NCBI GenBank assembly: GCA_965226915.1
Contig: CBDDEJ010000010.1
Coordinates: forward strand, 1-64,000
Length of the DNA: 64,000 bases
Direction of reading: 5' to 3'
Source: Io17-Chloro-G2 sp965226915
Lineage (GTDB): Bacteria; Chloroflexota; Dehalococcoidia; Lucifugimonadales; UBA3495
How positions within the stretch are numbered: the first letter of the stretch is position 1; every line of letters starts with the position of its first letter. This document shows, in pieces, positions 54,101 through 61,126 of the stretch. Position numbers and translations under genes: made by a program. A model generated the notes under the pieces. It was not told where the DNA came from and did not search any database. It saw nothing but the letters and a program-made list of their open reading frames with translations.

Positions 54101-55836
54101 AAAAGCTTTCTCAGTAATTCGTCGATGGTCTTTCAACCATTGGCTAATTATGGGCCTTTTTGCGTGCTCCCAGCTATAATAACTCCATGATATGTCACTT
54201 TGCAGTAAGATGTCGTAGGCATCATGGAGGCACCTGATGGGTGACGGCGAAAATGCCCCTCTCCGGCTCCAATTCAACCCCAAAGTCCGCCTGGAATTTC
54301 ACGGCTCAACCATCACCTCCGACGCTGGTCTTCTTGCCTTTCGAGAGTTTGATGATGCCTTGGGCCTTACCGAAATCGCTGAGGACTACCTCCAGGAAAG
54401 CCGTACCGGACGCAATATCCTTCACCACCTGGTTCCGCTGCTAAGACAGTCGATCTACAGCCGCTTGGCCGGCTACGACGACACCAATGACGCAGTGCGC
54501 CTTTCCCAAGACCCAGCCATGCGAGTGATCGTGGGATGGCAAGGCTCGGAGCGGAAAGGAGCCAGCACCAGTGAGATGGGCCGGTTCGAGACGGAGTTCC
54601 CGACCCAAGAGGACAACCTGAAGGGGCTGGCACGAATAAATACCCAGTGGGTGGAACGAGCTATGGCCCATACCCTACACCGGCGAGTAATCCTGGATAT
54701 GGACAGTTCCGAGAGTCCAGTGCACGGCCAGCAGGAGGGAGCAGCCTATAACGGCCACTTTGAATGCGTCTGCTATCACCCTCTCTTTCTGTTCAACCAG
54801 TTCGGGGATTGTGAAGCAGCTAAGCTACGGTCAGGCAACGTCCCCAGTGCCGATGATTGGCAAGAAGTCCTTGATCCGGTGGTGGAGCGTTATTTGACAG
54901 CAGCGGTCAGGCTGCTGTTTCGTGCTGACGCCGCCTTCGCCAAGCCGGAGATATACGATTATCTGGAAGCAAGAAACATCGGCTACGCCATCAGGCTGCG
55001 GTCCAACCAGGTGCTGCAGCGGGAGATAGCGCCCCGGCTGATACGGCCTACGGAGTGGCTTTCCCCGAAGCCCATCGTCTCCTATCATGACTTCGTCTAC
55101 CAGGCCCAGAGCTGGAACGTTGCTCGGAGAGTGGTCTCTAAGGTGGAGTGGCGCCAGGGAGAACTGTTTCCCAGAGTGGGCTTCATAGTCACCAATCTGA
55201 GCTATCCAAACATCGGGATAGTCCGCTTTTACAATGGCCGAGGCACGGCGGAGCAATGGATAAAAGAAGGCAAGTACGCCCTGAACTGGACCAGGTTGTC
55301 CTGCCACAAGTTCGTGGCCAATCAGGTCAGGCTGGAGTTGTTCGTACTGGCTTACAACTTGGGCAACTCCATGAGAAGGCTAGCCTTACCGGAGGCAATG
55401 AAGCACTGGTCGTTGACCAGTCTGCAGACCAGGATGATCAAGACTGGAGGACGGTTGGTGCGCCATGCCGGAAGGCTGGTGTTTCAGCTTGCTGAGGTGC
55501 TGGTGAGCCGGGAAATGCTAGGCGGGATACTGGAACGAATTGGTCGGCTTAGGCTGGCTCCTGGCTAGTCCACTTTAGGAGCGTCGGGATTGGTTACGGT
55601 TACGGGGTCGCACAGGGCAAAAGAGCTTCCCAAGGGCGAGACTTGGGCGTAGACCAGCGGTTTGGGGCTTTTACGCTTGGCAGTACAGTGGTTGCCCAAT
55701 GAAAGCGGGGACTTTGAGTGAATCAGGCCGCATCAGACCGCATTTGACGCCCTTGGAATGCGGGATTATATTTGGCGGTATCCCCGCGGGAGCTATATCC
55801 AGGAAAGGTGGTTTGATCTGGGGAATCCCGGCTGAA
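54101..55836 (+). mobile_element. IS1380-family element, copy b (about 1.74 kb)
   Basis: Limits are inferred from a 5-bp direct repeat GGCTA at 54096-54100 and 55837-55841, and from where LLM homology stops and resumes. I could not find a clear terminal inverted repeat at these limits, so they may be off by some bases. The transposase differs clearly from that at 2088-3376. Confidence 0.65.
54237..55568 (+). CDS. IS1380-family transposase, intact
   Basis: ATG at 54237 follows ATGGAGG. The 443 residues have the IS1380 layout: N-terminal LTSDAGLLAFREFDDALGL-like region (TSDAGLLAFREFD), SIYSRLAGYDDTNDA, and ILDMDSSESPVHGQQEG with the first Asp. YHPLFLFNQFGDCEAAKLR, LLFRADAAFAKPEIYDYLE with the second Asp, and EQWIKEGKYAL with the Glu follow. 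The frame is intact, so the element may be active. Confidence 0.92.
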   Translation: MGDGENAPLRLQFNPKVRLEFHGSTITSDAGLLAFREFDDALGLTEIAEDYLQESRTGRNILHHLVPLLRQSIYSRLAGYDDTNDAVRLSQDPAMRVIVGWQGSERKGASTSEMGRFETEFPTQEDNLKGLARINTQWVERAMAHTLHRRVILDMDSSESPVHGQQEGAAYNGHFECVCYHPLFLFNQFGDCEAAKLRSGNVPSADDWQEVLDPVVERYLTAAVRLLFRADAAFAKPEIYDYLEARNIGYAIRLRSNQVLQREIAPRLIRPTEWLSPKPIVSYHDFVYQAQSWNVARRVVSKVEWRQGELFPRVGFIVTNLSYPNIGIVRFYNGRGTAEQWIKEGKYALNWTRLSCHKFVANQVRLELFVLAYNLGNSMRRLALPEAMKHWSLTSLQTRMIKTGGRLVRHAGRLVFQLAEVLVSREMLGGILERIGRLRLAPG

Positions 55837-56098
55837 GGCTATGCAGGGGTTCCGGAGCATGACGATAGACGACGTGCAGAGCAACGAGAGGGTTTGCTGG
55901 GGATCGCCAGAGGAAGTTAGGGACGCGTTGATCGATTTGGCCGACAGTCTGGGCGGCGAAACCTTGATGCTGAACCTAAACCAGGGCGCCATGCCCCACG
56001 ACATGTACATGCGCAACGTAAGACGGTTCGGCGAGGAAGTGCTGCCGGCGCTAAAGGCCCACAAGGTGACCACAGTGCCTTTGGACTAGTATCTGCTC

Positions 56099-56141
56099 AT
56101 TGGCCTGGGCATTGGCCTGGGCATTGGCCTGGGCATTGGCC
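56099..56141. repeat. 12-bp tandem repeat, 3.6 copies
   Basis: The unit ATTGGCCTGGGC is repeated directly downstream of the LLM gene. No protein is encoded; it is probably a slippage product. Confidence 0.85.
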
Positions 56142-56162
56142 AACGGGCAACACCATGGCCGC

Positions 56163-56360
56163 TTAACCCTTTACCCAGCGGCATTCGGGCATGTGGCCGT
56201 GACCACCTTGGTCTGAGCAGGTGCAGGGTATGTCGTCGCGCTTAACGCAGCCGATGGAAACCAGATAGGCGTTGAATCCGGTGTAAAAGGAATCCCCATC
56301 GTCTATTGACTGGAATCCTTCCTGGAACGCGTCTCTGATTTCCCCGAAAGTGGGCTGCAT
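56163..56360 (-). CDS. Small Cys/His-rich protein
   Basis: The 65 residues start MQPTFGEIRDAFQEGFQSI, preceded by a GA-rich stretch (GAGAGAGAG) that may serve as a ribosome binding site. The C-terminal half has CVKRDD, then CTC, HGHMPEC, a set of Cys and His that could bind one zinc. I do not recognise the family. Coding is suggested by the balanced composition and the motif spacing, but homologues would be needed to confirm it. Confidence 0.5.
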   Translation of the reverse strand: MQPTFGEIRDAFQEGFQSIDDGDSFYTGFNAYLVSIGCVKRDDIPCTCSDQGGHGHMPECRWVKG

Positions 56361-56417
56361 CGGATAAACTCTCTCTCTCTAGATTGAGCCACCGGGATGG
56401 GAGCCTTGTCCTTCATG

Positions 56418-56530
56418 TGTCATCCGGAGCGATAGCGAACGATCTGGGGCTGGGTGGTGGAGGTGAGCCTATTACGAAAGAGGCTCACCTCCACCAGATT
56501 ATTCGCCTCTGCGGATTCCTTAGAATGACA
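56418..56530. repeat. 113-bp foldback repeat with TGTCAT ends
   Basis: The outer ends are TGTCAT and ATGACA. The inner arms GTGGAGGTGAGCCT (56457-56470) and AGGCTCACCTCCAC (56481-56494) form a perfect 14-bp stem around ATTACGAAAG. The flanks CGGAGCGATAGCGAACGATC and the mirrored side resemble the TGTCAT...GAGCGA...GAATCT intergenic repeats common in Chloroflexota. It does not encode protein; a strong RNA hairpin is expected. Confidence 0.8.
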
Positions 56531-56654
56531 TAACATGAGGCTGGCTCTTTTCATACGATGGGCATTGATGGCCGGAATTCCCTATCACGCCTGAAGTGAC
56601 CCAACGCCAGGCTCAACGACAATAGATGAGTATCCTGTTGCCACAATATTAACG

Positions 56655-56861
56655 CTAACCCTGCGTCAAGACTTCCGCTATGTCCTGGGCGAAGAACATC
56701 TCTTCCGAACCTTCGAGGGATGGGTCATCGGGGGAGGTTAGGTAGCGGGCGAAGATCCAAACCCCATCCATGGGATTGGTCGACACTTCGGCTGTGGCGC
56801 CGTTGACCATGCTGATCTTGTCGCCCGGTTCCAGGTTCATCAGATTCACTACTTCCGGCAT
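56655..56861 (-). CDS. Small hypothetical acidic protein
   Basis: The 68 residues run MPEVVNLMNLEPGDKISMVN to AEVLTQG. PGDKISMVNGATAEVSTNPMDGVWIFARY suggests a small beta-rich fold, here given only in outline. No known motif is recognised. It lies alone between repeats and the Rieske genes. Codon usage looks like that of the neighbours, but confidence in function is nil. Confidence 0.5.
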   Translation of the reverse strand: MPEVVNLMNLEPGDKISMVNGATAEVSTNPMDGVWIFARYLTSPDDPSLEGSEEMFFAQDIAEVLTQG

Positions 56862-56917
56862 GGCGTTGCTCCGGTTGAAACTTCCAATTATTCTACGTAA
56901 ATGTTTTTGGTGACGAG

Positions 56918-56955
56918 GTCCCCCATCCTCACCTTCCCACTTAAAGGGGGAAGGG
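56918..56955. repeat. CCTTCCCCC-type intergenic repeat, copy 3
   Basis: CCCCCATCCTCACCTTCCCA is followed by CTTAAAGGGGGAAGGGATAA. It has the same layout as the copies at 32796, 35213 and 59706. Confidence 0.7.
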
Positions 56956-57061
56956 ATAAGGCCTTCTGACCTTCGTCGAATGAATAGAGAAGGGGAATGG
57001 CGGCAAAGCTAATCGGTCATTTTCACATTTCCAAAACAACTAGTTGGCGGGCCGGACTTTC

Positions 57062-58000
57062 TTATTGATTTCCGCGCCACGTTGCCAACTCTCCCCAGCT
57101 TGCGGCGTCCATGAACTCGGCCCATCGCCGGTAAAAATTGCGTAGATTGTGCTCGCTGGACTTGGCTTCGGTTATATCCATGACCACTCCGGGGAATTTC
57201 AGGCCCTGGTATTCGAAGTCGTGCTGCTCGAAATCCAGGCCCTGTTCGGAGTTGTAGGGGCGGCGGCGCGCGATGGTTCCCCGGCTGGCTGAGTGGGCGT
57301 AATTCCAGTTCTCCATGTCGTCCTGCTCGGTCAGCCCACCCGGCCCCGAGTGGGGCCCCCGGGGATGCCACACGGCGATGGTGCGGGGCTGTCTGGGATG
57401 CAGGGCGGTGTTGGGGAATATCTCGCCGGGACTGCCGGTCACCCGGCCCCATTCTCCCTTTTTGGCCCGGCGTTTTTCCTCACATTCGCGGAAGTATTCT
57501 GAGACCACCGGCGCATCCAGATAAGCCCTGGGCGTCGGCTGATTCGCCGGTAGAACATGTACGCCGCACTGGTGTCCCCTGTCGGGAAAGGCGACCTGCA
57601 GGCGCCGGGATTGGGTCCGTTCCGCCGTGTCCCGCCGGCCCTGAGCGCTGGGGCCGATGCCCACCATGTCCACGGAGAGGTGGCTGATGTTGTGGTAGCT
57701 GTCTCCGCTGAAGTTCTCGGCTGGGAACTTCCAGTTGCAGGGTATCAACCATTTCTGAACGCCGCCGATGATCTCGGAGCCGCCCTCGCTGCCGTCCCAG
57801 GAATCCAACGAGAGGTCCAGAAACATCTTGAAGTCTCCCAGATATTCTTGGAACGGCGGCGCCGATTCATCCCAGGTGGCCCAGATGCTGCCCTTGTAGT
57901 TCTCCAGTTGAGCAACTTCCACCAACCCCCATTTGGACTTATCCAGCTCTTCGTGGTAGGCGTCCTTGAAATAGGGCACGCCCGCCAGCTTGCTGGTCGG
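57062..58000 (-). pseudogene. Rieske oxygenase alpha-subunit relic without Rieske domain
   Basis: It is a close paralogue of the next gene upstream but begins only at the equivalent of residue 147 (AGVPYFKDAYHEELDKSKWG). The [2Fe-2S] domain is absent. In the catalytic domain the segment equivalent to about 30 residues between IAVWHPR and GPGGLTEQDDMENWNY is missing. There is also a scrambled stretch after AERTQSRRLQVAFPDRGH. The mononuclear iron motif YHNISHLSVD is still present. Without the Rieske cluster it cannot receive electrons, so it is a decayed duplicate. Confidence 0.82.
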
Positions 58001-58106
58001 TTTTCTGTTATAAAACCATTATCCCAGATTCAGAGGAGCACTTCCTTCCCTATCCGCCCTGTCGCGACACGCCCTCTATCGGTGGATTCGGGTTAAGCGG
58101 CAAACG

Positions 58107-59537
58107 CTAGGCTTGATGGTTTCCCTGGTTGCCGTTCTCCATCAAGGCCGACCACCGGTTATAGAATGCCCGCTGGTTTTGCTCGCCGGCTCGGGCCTGA
58201 GTCGTGTCCAGGATCACGCCAGGCAACTCCAGGCCGTTGTCTTGGAAATTCGGATCGCCGCGTCCCAGCCCCATCTCGTAGTTGTAGTGGCACCTTCGGG
58301 CGATCACGCCGTTGCTGGCGGCCTGGGCGTAATTCCAGTTTTCCATGTCGTCCTGCTCGGTGAGACCGCCGGGACCGGAATACCGGATGTAGTAATGGCG
58401 CAAAAAGTCTTTGACCTCTTGGGGAGCGTCCTTGTCCACCAGATACCACCGCCAAGCCTCGGTGCTGTTGGAGCTTCTGGGGTGCCAAACGGCGATGGAC
58501 CGGGGCTGTCGAGGCAGGTAGGACATATTGGGGAAAACCGTGCCCGGGCCGCCCAGCAGCCGCGCGTGATCGCCCCGCCTGTTTTGGCGTTCCTCTTGGC
58601 ACCACCGGAAATACTCCGAGATCACCGGCGAGTCATGGTAGGCTTGGATAATCGGAGCGTCTGGCGCCCTGAGGAACCCTAAAGTACCGTGGCCCAAATC
58701 CGGGAAGCATATGTCCAACGCTCTGGAGCCGGTCCTTTCCGTCATGTCGCGGCGTCCCTGGCCGCTGGGGCCGATGCCGACCATGTCCACCGAACGGTGG
58801 CTGATATTGTGGTAGCGGTCGCCGATGAAATTCTCCGATGGAAACTTCCAGTTGGAGGGAATGATCCACTTTTCCACGCCGCCAAACACTTCCGTTCCGC
58901 CTTCCCGTCCGTCCCAGGTGTCCAGCAGCAAATCCAGATAGAGTTGAAACCCGCCGATGTAATCAAGAAACGCGGGGGCCGATTCGTCCCAGGTGGCCCA
59001 GATGCTGCCTTTGTAATTCTCCAACTGGGCGACTTCCACCAACCCCCATTTGGATTTGTCCAATTTCTCGTGGTAAGCGTCTTTGAAGTAGGGCACGCCA
59101 ACCAACTGGCCGTCGGTGGCGTAGCTCCAACCGTGGTAGGGACAGGTGAACACCGGGGTGTTGCCCTCGTCGTAGCGGCACACCTTCATGCCCCGGTGCA
59201 TGCAAGAATTCAGAAACACATGGAGTTGGCTCTGGCGGTCCCGGCACAAGATCACCGATTCTTCGCCCATGCAGGAGACGAAGTAGTCGCCGGGCTTGGG
59301 AACTTGGCTTTCGTGACCCACGAACAGCCAGGATCTGGCGAATATTTTTTCCTGTTCATCCTCATAGACGCTCTGGTCAACGAATATCTCCCGGCTGATG
59401 ACGCCGTTCTCCAGGTCTACCAATTTGGAGTTGGTCTCTAGAGGTCTGGCCGGAAAGCCATTGGCCGGGTTTCGCGCTACGCCAGACAGACGTATTATAG
59501 TCTTATGTGGCATGATTGTGTCTGTAATACGGTTCAA
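58107..59537 (-). CDS. Rieske [2Fe-2S] ring-hydroxylating oxygenase alpha subunit
   Basis: The Rieske motif has Cys112, His114, Cys132 and His135 (CMHRGM and CPYHGW; numbering from 59537). The mononuclear iron site is at YHNISHRSVD (His243, His247), and the C-terminus GLTEQDDMENWNY fits. Such enzymes hydroxylate aromatic rings or demethylate substrates. MITE-1b has entered codon 7. Without it the gene would start at 59634 as MATTAKLETNSKLV. The present frame takes about 33 residues from the MITE (ending VARNPANGFPARP), so it may still be expressed if a start inside the MITE works. No ferredoxin or reductase gene is adjacent. Confidence 0.82.
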   Translation of the reverse strand: MNRITDTIMPHKTIIRLSGVARNPANGFPARPLETNSKLVDLENGVISREIFVDQSVYEDEQEKIFARSWLFVGHESQVPKPGDYFVSCMGEESVILCRDRQSQLHVFLNSCMHRGMKVCRYDEGNTPVFTCPYHGWSYATDGQLVGVPYFKDAYHEKLDKSKWGLVEVAQLENYKGSIWATWDESAPAFLDYIGGFQLYLDLLLDTWDGREGGTEVFGGVEKWIIPSNWKFPSENFIGDRYHNISHRSVDMVGIGPSGQGRRDMTERTGSRALDICFPDLGHGTLGFLRAPDAPIIQAYHDSPVISEYFRWCQEERQNRRGDHARLLGGPGTVFPNMSYLPRQPRSIAVWHPRSSNSTEAWRWYLVDKDAPQEVKDFLRHYYIRYSGPGGLTEQDDMENWNYAQAASNGVIARRCHYNYEMGLGRGDPNFQDNGLELPGVILDTTQARAGEQNQRAFYNRWSALMENGNQGNHQA

Positions 59538-59612
59538 GAACCCACTGTTACATCGACAATCGTCGCTAAGAAAACGGCAGCTTGGAGAGAATCGGGGTTT
59601 CCGTCCGAGTTT
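59442..59612 (-). mobile_element. MITE-1 copy b (171 bp)
   Basis: Flanked by CTAG at 59438-59441 and 59613-59616. Ends are AGGTCTGGCCGGAAAG and, reverse-complemented on the right, AAACTCGGACGGAAA. It is opposite in orientation to copy a and carries about 20 extra bases internally, including GTATTACAGACACAATC in minus-strand reading. A TATAAT lies on its minus strand, facing the Rieske gene. Confidence 0.88.
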
Positions 59613-59705
59613 CTAGTTTAGCTGTCGTTGCCATGTTCTTAACCTTTCCCAGAGGATTTTGTCAGTGGCTGGAAAACACTTCTTTACTGTGTATGTAGTC
59701 CGGTG

Positions 59706-59750
59706 GAGACTTCTCCCCTATCCTGACCTTCCCCCTTCAAGGGGGAAGGG
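59706..59750. repeat. CCTTCCCCC-type intergenic repeat, copy 4
   Basis: CCCCTATCCTGACCTTCCCC is followed by CTTCAAGGGGGAAGGGATTT, so CCTTCCCCCTT pairs with AAGGGGGAAGG. It lies between the Rieske and HIBADH genes. Confidence 0.75.
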
Positions 59751-59833
59751 ATTTTCGTGGTCCTCTCTCCTTTCGAGAGAGGATTTAGGCGAGCAGTAGT
59801 TGTCCCTTTCCCGCGCATGCCGGAAGGGGCCTC

Positions 59834-60757
59834 TTATCCGCGGCGGGGATCTTGTTGATGGTACCCGGCCACTCCGGGGGCGGAATTTGTTCTCAGTTCA
59901 GCGCCGGCCATCTGCTCTAGTATCTTGACCACTGACGGATACCCGGCTGTGCCCAATTCCTGCGCCTGGGCACGCTCGAAGAACTCGTCGGCGATGGCGC
60001 CCATTCGGGAAGGCGCGCCGGCTTCCCGGGCCATTTGGCAGGCCAGGTCCAAGTCCTTGGCGACGATGTCTAGGCTGCCCCCGGACACGAATGATCCGTC
60101 GAACACGGCCCGGGGTATGTTTTCAAAAGTACGGCTGGCCCCGGCGCTCACCGGCACGATCTGCGCCAGGGTGTTGAGGTCTATGCCCGCCTTGGCGCCG
60201 ATGAGCAATCCCTCGGCGGCAGTGATGAAGTTGCAATAACCCAGATATTGGGTCACCAGCTTGGCCACGCAGCCCATCCCCGTGCCGCCAACGTAGAAAA
60301 TGTTTCCGCCCATATTTTCTAGCACCGGCAGGTATTGGTCAAAGACCGCCCGGTCTCCGCCAACCATTATGGTCATGCCCGGCGGCCTGCCACTGACCGG
60401 GGCATCCAAAACGGGGACGCCCTTTTGTGCGCAAACATCGGCTAGGCGGCGAACAACAGTGGGAGCGTTGGTGGTCAAGTCGATGATGGCGCCGCCCTGG
60501 CTCAAGCCCGCCAAAACGCCGGTATCGGGATGAAGCAGAACCTCTTCTACCGCCGCGGGAGTGGGCAACGAAGTAAAAACTACCTGACTTCCTCGGGCGA
60601 CGTCTATGGGTTGGTCCGCCCAGGCCGCTCCCATCTCGCACAGGTTCGTGGTGCCCTCCCGGTTCAAGTCATTGACGGCGACTTGATGGCCGGCATCCAG
60701 CAAACATGTCACCATGGGATTGCCCATTGTGCCTGTGCCAATGAATCCCAGCCGCAT
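59834..60757 (-). CDS. 3-hydroxyisobutyrate dehydrogenase family protein
   Basis: The 307 residues start with LGFIGTGTMGNPM, the NAD(P) motif of the beta-hydroxyacid dehydrogenases. DAPVSG (118-123) is the substrate motif and Lys166 (CVAKLV) the catalytic lysine. Two oddities are seen. The loop after DAPVSG is about five residues shorter than in most members (GRPPGMTIMVGG), and the usual Asn four residues after the Lys is Gln170. The enzyme should oxidise a 3-hydroxyacid or reduce a semialdehyde, but the changes could alter specificity or activity. Confidence 0.88.
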   Translation of the reverse strand: MRLGFIGTGTMGNPMVTCLLDAGHQVAVNDLNREGTTNLCEMGAAWADQPIDVARGSQVVFTSLPTPAAVEEVLLHPDTGVLAGLSQGGAIIDLTTNAPTVVRRLADVCAQKGVPVLDAPVSGRPPGMTIMVGGDRAVFDQYLPVLENMGGNIFYVGGTGMGCVAKLVTQYLGYCNFITAAEGLLIGAKAGIDLNTLAQIVPVSAGASRTFENIPRAVFDGSFVSGGSLDIVAKDLDLACQMAREAGAPSRMGAIADEFFERAQAQELGTAGYPSVVKILEQMAGAELRTNSAPGVAGYHQQDPRRG

Positions 60758-61014
60758 TGGTTGTCTCCCTTACTATTATTTAAATAGCTGGTATGAGTCA
60801 GGGCGGTATTGCGGTGAGTGTAAGTGGGCAATTTTTTGGTGTCAACTGGGCCAAATCGGCGATTTCTCCACTTTGCAGACCGCCTCGCCGCCGGGCGCCG
60901 CCGGCGGTTGACGCTGTTTCGGGCCGCCAATACAATCTTCGAATTCCCGCTTGATAACGGACATTTTGATTCTGGCCCTTGCCGGGATTTGCAGGCGTTA
61001 AAAAAGGAGACGAA

Positions 61015-61115
61015 ATGAGGCTAACGGGAAAGACGGCGTTGGTCGCTATTGGATGTGGGACCCCGGCGCGGCGGAGTAGGCTGGGCGATTACCCAAAAGA
61101 GTCGGATCACAGATT
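61015..61115 (+). pseudogene. SDR gene relic (5' fragment)
   Basis: After GGAGACGAA an ATG opens MRLTGKTALV, the standard start of many short-chain dehydrogenases. The glycine-rich motif then breaks into other frames (AIGCGTP, then GGVGWAIT in the next frame), and nothing recognisable follows before the end of the convergent recQ gene. It is a short remnant. Confidence 0.5.
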
Positions 61116-61126
61116 GTGCCACACCT

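Larger units (their letters stand above)
49661..56089 (+). pseudogene. LLM flavin monooxygenase cut by four mobile elements
   Basis: ATG at 49661 follows GGAGG. Codons 1-45 are intact; the gene resumes at 53284 as LDAWELMEDLGFDGIGFNEHH. Removal of IS701b, IS1182b and MITE-2b with one CTAG restores the frame exactly. Two further lesions follow. A one-base loss near 53575 moves the frame before RSRFEEAWEIIKLAW. IS1380b at 54101-55836 precedes the C-terminal part (FRSMTIDDVQSNER to 56089), which also needs one G removed from GGGG at 55845-55848. The reconstructed protein of about 390 residues is a luciferase-like monooxygenase. Confidence 0.85.
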
